A program made the position numbers and the translations under genes. DNA of 64,000 nucleotides from Candidatus Onthovicinus excrementipullorum (GTDB taxonomy: Bacteria; Bacillota; Clostridia; Oscillospirales; Acutalibacteraceae). Position 1 is the stretch's first letter; the number at the start of each line of letters is the position of its first letter. The notes below the pieces were generated by a model. The model was given only the letters and a program-made list of their open reading frames with translations. It was not told where the DNA came from and ran no database searches. Where the stretch lies: contig DVHG01000010.1 of NCBI GenBank assembly GCA_018712345.1, positions 248,001 to 312,000 of the forward strand, read 5' to 3'. Of the stretch, positions 61,148 through 64,000 are shown in pieces.

Positions 61148-61477
61148 CGGCATATGTTTTTCCGGGCGAGGACGAGGCATCTGAACCGAAATAGGAGGAT
61201 GGTGAAAATGGCAGCGGTCTTTAAATGGATTGCGTGGCTGGTTGGCACAGGACTTACGGTGTATGGCTTTTTGATGGCGGCTCGCGGAGAGATTTCAGGC
61301 CTTGCGGTGTTTGGAGTCGGACTGTGTTTAATTGGCGTGGGGGTTGCAATTCACCTGCTCGCGAATATCAATCTGCGTGTCAGCATCCTGTACTCGGATC
61401 ACCGGCGGGATGAAGTAGCACAGGAGGAAAAGGAGTAGCGGGGTCAAAAAATCCAGCTTGTGAAAAGTATAATTTTT
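61084..61477 (+). repeat. Tandem repeat R2, copy a
   Basis: About 394 bases, containing the KEQKTSR-coding tail of the previous gene plus the whole 61208 gene. It is about 97 percent identical by eye to 61784-62178, an offset of about 700 bases. Confidence 0.92.
61208..61438 (+). CDS. Small two-helix membrane protein B1
   Basis: A 76-residue protein with two hydrophobic helices (about 4-22 and 29-50) joined by a short RGEISG turn, then the tail RVSILYSDHRRDEVAQEEKE. ATG at 61208 is nine bases after AGGAGG; an upstream ATG overlaps that site. B2 at 61909 is almost the same protein. No family recognised. Position behind a secreted protein would fit an immunity or escort role (inference). Confidence 0.82.
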   Translation: MAAVFKWIAWLVGTGLTVYGFLMAARGEISGLAVFGVGLCLIGVGVAIHLLANINLRVSILYSDHRRDEVAQEEKE

Positions 61478-61556
61478 TGATAACAGTGATGTATCACAAA
61501 CAATTCGTGTGTAAAGGGAGCGGAATTGAATGGATAACTGCAGGAGTGCCCGAAAA

Positions 61557-61838
61557 ATGAGAGTTTTTTTGCAGATCATAGGGGTCGTCGCTATAGGCTT
61601 GGGAATTTATGGTGCATTCTTCGATGTTTCTTACTGGATTTTGATTGTCACCGGGGTGGGACTCTTGGGCATTGCCACAGCTATCAATCTGTTGATTTAT
61701 ATTGCCCAAAATGCATCTATAGATTCGAATAATATTCCCACGCAGATTGAACATGTACCGGAAGACAATAATGCGGAAAAGAGTGAGGAGAAAGAGCAGA
61801 AAACATCTAGAAAGAGCGACAGGGAGCCGAAAGAATAG
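61557..61838 (+). CDS. Small two-helix membrane protein C
   Basis: A 93-residue protein with two helices (IIGVVAIGLGIYGAFF and WILIVTGVGLLGIATAINLLIY) and a charged tail ending KEQKTSRKSDREPKE. ATG 61557 has GCAGGAG upstream and aligns with the starts of B1/B2; an ATG at 61530 (GGGAG upstream) would add nine residues. The last 50 bases belong to repeat R2, so its tail matches that of A1: a fusion of a distinct head with a shared tail. Confidence 0.8.
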   Translation: MRVFLQIIGVVAIGLGIYGAFFDVSYWILIVTGVGLLGIATAINLLIYIAQNASIDSNNIPTQIEHVPEDNNAEKSEEKEQKTSRKSDREPKE

Positions 61839-62178
61839 GCCCCTGTAATGGCATATGTTTTTCCGGGCGAGGATGAGGCATCTGAACCGAAATAGGAGGA
61901 TGGCGAAAATGGCAGCGGTCTTTAAATGGATTGCGTGGCTGGTTGGCACAGGACTTACGGTGTATGGTTTTTTGATGGCGGTTTTAGGCGAGATTTCAGG
62001 CCTTGCGGTGTTTGGAGTCGGACTGTGTTTAATTGGCGTGGGGGTTGCAATTCACCTGATCGCGGATATCAATCTGCGTGTCAGTATCCTGTACTCGGAT
62101 CACCGGCGGGATGAAGTAGCACAGGAGGAAAAGGAATAGCGGGGTCAAAAAATCCGGCTTGTGAAAAGTATAATTTTA
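61784..62178 (+). repeat. Tandem repeat R2, copy b
   Basis: Second copy of R2 holding the tail of gene C and gene B2. It differs from copy a by scattered substitutions and one extra A. Its end, near GTATAATTTT, is followed by unrelated sequence in each copy. Confidence 0.92.
61909..62139 (+). CDS. Small two-helix membrane protein B2
   Basis: A 76-residue near-copy of B1, with changes confined to the helix turn (AVLGEISG versus AARGEISG) and Ala/Leu to Asp/Ile in the LIADINLRVS part. Both copies are intact, in contrast to the broken larger genes around them, which suggests they are still under selection. Start as for B1. Confidence 0.82.
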   Translation: MAAVFKWIAWLVGTGLTVYGFLMAVLGEISGLAVFGVGLCLIGVGVAIHLIADINLRVSILYSDHRRDEVAQEEKE

Positions 62179-62642
62179 GGGATTTTTATATAAGGGGCGA
62201 TTCCCTTTTTCAGGGGAAGTGTCTGCGGAGCGGACAAAAAGGTCTCGCCTGCGGAACTGACAAATGAGGTGAAAATCTTTCCTGTAATATAAATATTCCT
62301 GTTGTGCAGTTGCCCTGCCCTGGGTTTTTGAAGCCGAATATAAGACCGTTTGTTTTTTACAAAATATCATGCATATAATTGTGAGGGAACAATTTTCATT
62401 GAGGTTAGACTGTGCAAAAAGTGTAGGGGGTAGCCGATGAAGTGGGAGAAATAATTCTAAAAAATGTGACAAATTTTCTTATAGTAATATTATATAAACT
62501 TTCATTATATAAACTTGTTTGATATGCGAATTGTAAGTTCACCAACATCGTTATATGATAATGTTAAATAAGGTGGGAGGAATACTTGCAGAATTTGGGA
62601 GCGATATGTTCCTGAAAAATAAAAAAAGGTTAGTGAACGATT
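62140..62642. other. Intergenic region before secreted gene 2
   Basis: About 500 bases. It holds the end of repeat R2, a copy of the dispersed intergenic repeat in inverse orientation (62192-62274), unexplained sequence to about 62345, and from 62386 the upstream repeat R1b with the same promoter, inverted-repeat and leader features as before gene 1. Confidence 0.7.
62192..62274 (-). repeat. Dispersed intergenic repeat, partial inverse copy A3
   Basis: Read on the minus strand it matches A1/A2 (CACCTCAT, GTTCCGCAGGCGAGACC, TTTGTCCGCTCCGCAGAC, TTCCCCTG) with a deletion of about 20 bases. It shows that the element family is spread over the chromosome. Confidence 0.8.
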
Positions 62643-62741
62643 GTGAAGAAAAGGTTGTGGACGGTAAGGGCGGCAGCACTCGGTGCGGCGCTGGTTTTTG
62701 TGACAGCTGTCGGCGTGGGTGTTCAGGCCCGTGAGCCGGAG
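62386..62741 (+). repeat. Upstream/signal-peptide repeat R1, copy b
   Basis: Matches 59599-59955 from the upstream region through the signal peptide of gene 2. It has one A fewer before the right arm of the inverted repeat and G-to-A in that arm. Confidence 0.9.
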
Positions 62742-63659
62742 GAATTGATTGAAGTCACGGAAATTTCAGAGAATGTATATCAGGAATTGAAACGGAATTC
62801 GGGTGATTCAATTAAAGAAAAAAGAGAGGTAGTCGGTCAAGCTTTACGTATTGCAAATATGCCAGAAAACGTAATAGAACTGCTTTCTGATGAATTTGTT
62901 CGAGATGTTTATTCTGGTGGGGAAATGAGTCTAAATGTAAGATACTATATAGAAAAGCAAGATGGAACATTAAAAAATATTCCCCGTGAACAATATGACA
63001 GAATTCAAGAGTATAATCAAAAAATAAAAAGTGAAAATTTATCTTTGTCAAATAATATGGGCATTCAACCACTATCTTTTGAAAGCGGTGAGGCGAATGG
63101 TGAAATTTCCGGTTTATACCATGTTCTTATTGGTTAAACCCCAGATGAGGATCATACAATGTCGTGTATGTCTATAGCTTCGTGGAATACAGCACCATTT
63201 ATGCGGTTAAAAGATTTTATCGGAATTTATACAAACAACGCTAATGTCATAAGCCAAAGTGCAGTAGTAAGTTTGAATTATGAGAAAAACTATTACAATC
63301 AACATCAAGTATTTTCTACAAATCAAGAATATTACTATAATGCTTCAGAATATATTGACAATGCTAATGGAGCGGGTAGAGAGGTGCAGTTGCCTATAAA
63401 TGTAGCTGATCCTAATACATCTACAGAACATAATGTTTCATATAACATTCAAAACCTCGCAATAGCAATGTTAATCAAAATAGAGCCACTTAGCCCTCAG
63501 TTGGAACAAAATATAAGAGTGGTAAGTGATTATTATCACAGACGGCTTGGATTGGTATCTAATATTGGAATTTCAGATAATGGCATCGGTTTTTCCGCTA
63601 CGCCTACTTTATGTTGGTCTAAGAGCGATGTTCCTATAAATATTACATACAAACCGTGA
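62643..63659 (+). pseudogene. Secreted protein gene 2, interrupted by one in-frame stop
   Basis: GTG 62643 begins the same signal peptide as gene 1 (MKKRLWTVRAAALGAAL, cut after VQA). The frame runs to TAA at 63135-63137 (HVLIG, stop), then continues in the same frame (TPDEDH, MSCMSIASW, FIGIYTNNANV) to 63659. About 338 residues in total. The stop corresponds to a Leu codon in gene 1, so it is a point nonsense mutation. The C-terminal part ends NIGISDNGIGFSATPTL, SKSDVPINITYKP and is clearly homologous to gene 1 but diverged. Function unknown. Confidence 0.75.
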
Positions 63660-63681
63660 TTTATTTAATAGGAGTGATTTT

Positions 63682-63921
63682 ATGAGTACTTTTTCTTATA
63701 TTGGCGGTGTTGCATTTTTAATCTGTGGCTTTGTGTTCCTGTTTCTGGGAGGAATCGAAGGAATTCCACTGATCGGAATTGGCGCACTTTTACTTGTGGG
63801 AGGACGTATTCTTTCTTTCATAAAAGAGATAAAAGATACATTGGATTTATCTGGGAGTGATACGACAGGCAATATTGAAAAATCGGATATAAATACAACG
63901 CTTTCGGATCATGAGAAATAG
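63682..63921 (+). CDS. Small two-helix membrane protein A2
   Basis: A 79-residue protein with helices about 6-22 and 29-45 (GGIEGIPLIGIGALLLVGG between and within) and a polar Asp/Thr/Glu-rich tail. It is the intact counterpart of A1 and follows secreted gene 2 by 22 bases with AGGAGTGATTTT before its ATG. Consistent pairing with each secreted protein suggests a functional partner, perhaps immunity (inference). Confidence 0.8.
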   Translation: MSTFSYIGGVAFLICGFVFLFLGGIEGIPLIGIGALLLVGGRILSFIKEIKDTLDLSGSDTTGNIEKSDINTTLSDHEK

Positions 63922-63939
63922 GGATTAAAACTTATACCC

Positions 63940-63972
63940 CGGCGCGCGGTTTTTACTGCGCGCCGTATTTTA
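63940..63972 (+). terminator. Terminator after the second secreted-protein cassette
   Basis: CGGCGCGC (63940-63947) pairs with GCGCGCCG (63958-63965), followed by TATTTTAT. Confidence 0.8.
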
Positions 63973-64000
63973 TGCGAATATAAAATTGGAGATAAAAATA

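Noticed and set aside
1-64000. CRISPR arrays, rRNA or tRNA genes, transposases
   Set aside because: No regularly spaced repeats of CRISPR type, no rRNA segments and no cloverleaf with CCA apart from the tRNA-like part of ssrA were seen; no transposase motif was found.

Overview
The window reads as a chromosome segment of a GC-rich anaerobic member of the Bacillota, class Clostridia, probably Oscillospirales-like (an inference). The grounds are Firmicutes operon structures: rplU-prp-rpmA with the cleavable L27 extension, infC-rpmI-rplT behind an L20-type leader, ffs-dnaX-ybaB-recR, and smpB-ssrA. Small Clostridia-specific genes and frequent GTG/TTG starts agree. Vegetative promoters with TTGACA/TATAAT boxes 17-18 bases apart and T-tailed hairpins are easy to find. 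No rRNA, tRNA, CRISPR array, transposase or phage structural operon was seen.

Layout. 1-4.4 kb: the end of an MFS transporter, a MATE exporter behind a leader with an internal terminator, a peptidase E-like protein, a cytidine deaminase and an EEP-family hydrolase. 4.4-9.7 kb: hisS-aspS-HD hydrolase, an MgtC-like protein and a flavin-binding protein. 9.8-11.4 kb: a barnase-type RNase joined to a phage-head-like domain, followed by three intact barstar genes and a decayed fourth. 11.5-24.3 kb: rplU-prp-rpmA, a secreted transglutaminase-like protein, a repeat-rich non-coding stretch, mgsA, a MinD-like ATPase, the rod-shape set mreB-mreC-mreD-PBP2, maf, dut, infC-rpmI-rplT and a 2'-O-methyltransferase. 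24.3-40.7 kb: a long plus-strand run dprA-topA-trmFO-plsX-rnc-smc-ftsY-rdgB-yhbY-nadD-yqeK-rsfS-leuS, mostly overlapping or nearly so. 40.7-48.9 kb: rpsU, yqeG, aroQ, an M24 peptidase, efp, a zinc-ribbon protein, an MFS carrier, a GNAT protein, a PASTA pseudokinase and a nitroreductase. 48.9-53.7 kb: an ECF sigma / membrane protein / ABC export operon. 54-55.1 kb: one very AT-rich gene with GIY-YIG-like motifs beside the 3' end of ssrA. 55.1-58.9 kb: ssrA, smpB, recR, ybaB, dnaX and the SRP RNA. 59-64 kb: an accessory region with two copies of a secreted-protein gene and several small two-helix membrane proteins.

How they work together. Most of the window is housekeeping: translation (synthetases, r-proteins, IF3, EF-P, tmRNA/SmpB, RsfS), chromosome and membrane machinery (SMC, FtsY, TopA, SRP RNA), replication and repair (DnaX, RecR, DprA), nucleotide sanitation (Dut, Maf, RdgB) and cell-wall elongation (MreBCD, PBP2). 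The most notable accessory loci are the barnase/barstar immunity array and the duplicated secreted-protein cassette at the right end. In that cassette, promoter, leader and signal peptide are almost identical between copies while the mature proteins have diverged, and each copy is followed by a small membrane protein. This resembles an effector/immunity arrangement, and I recognise no described family for it. Both secreted-protein copies carry a single disabling lesion in this assembly.
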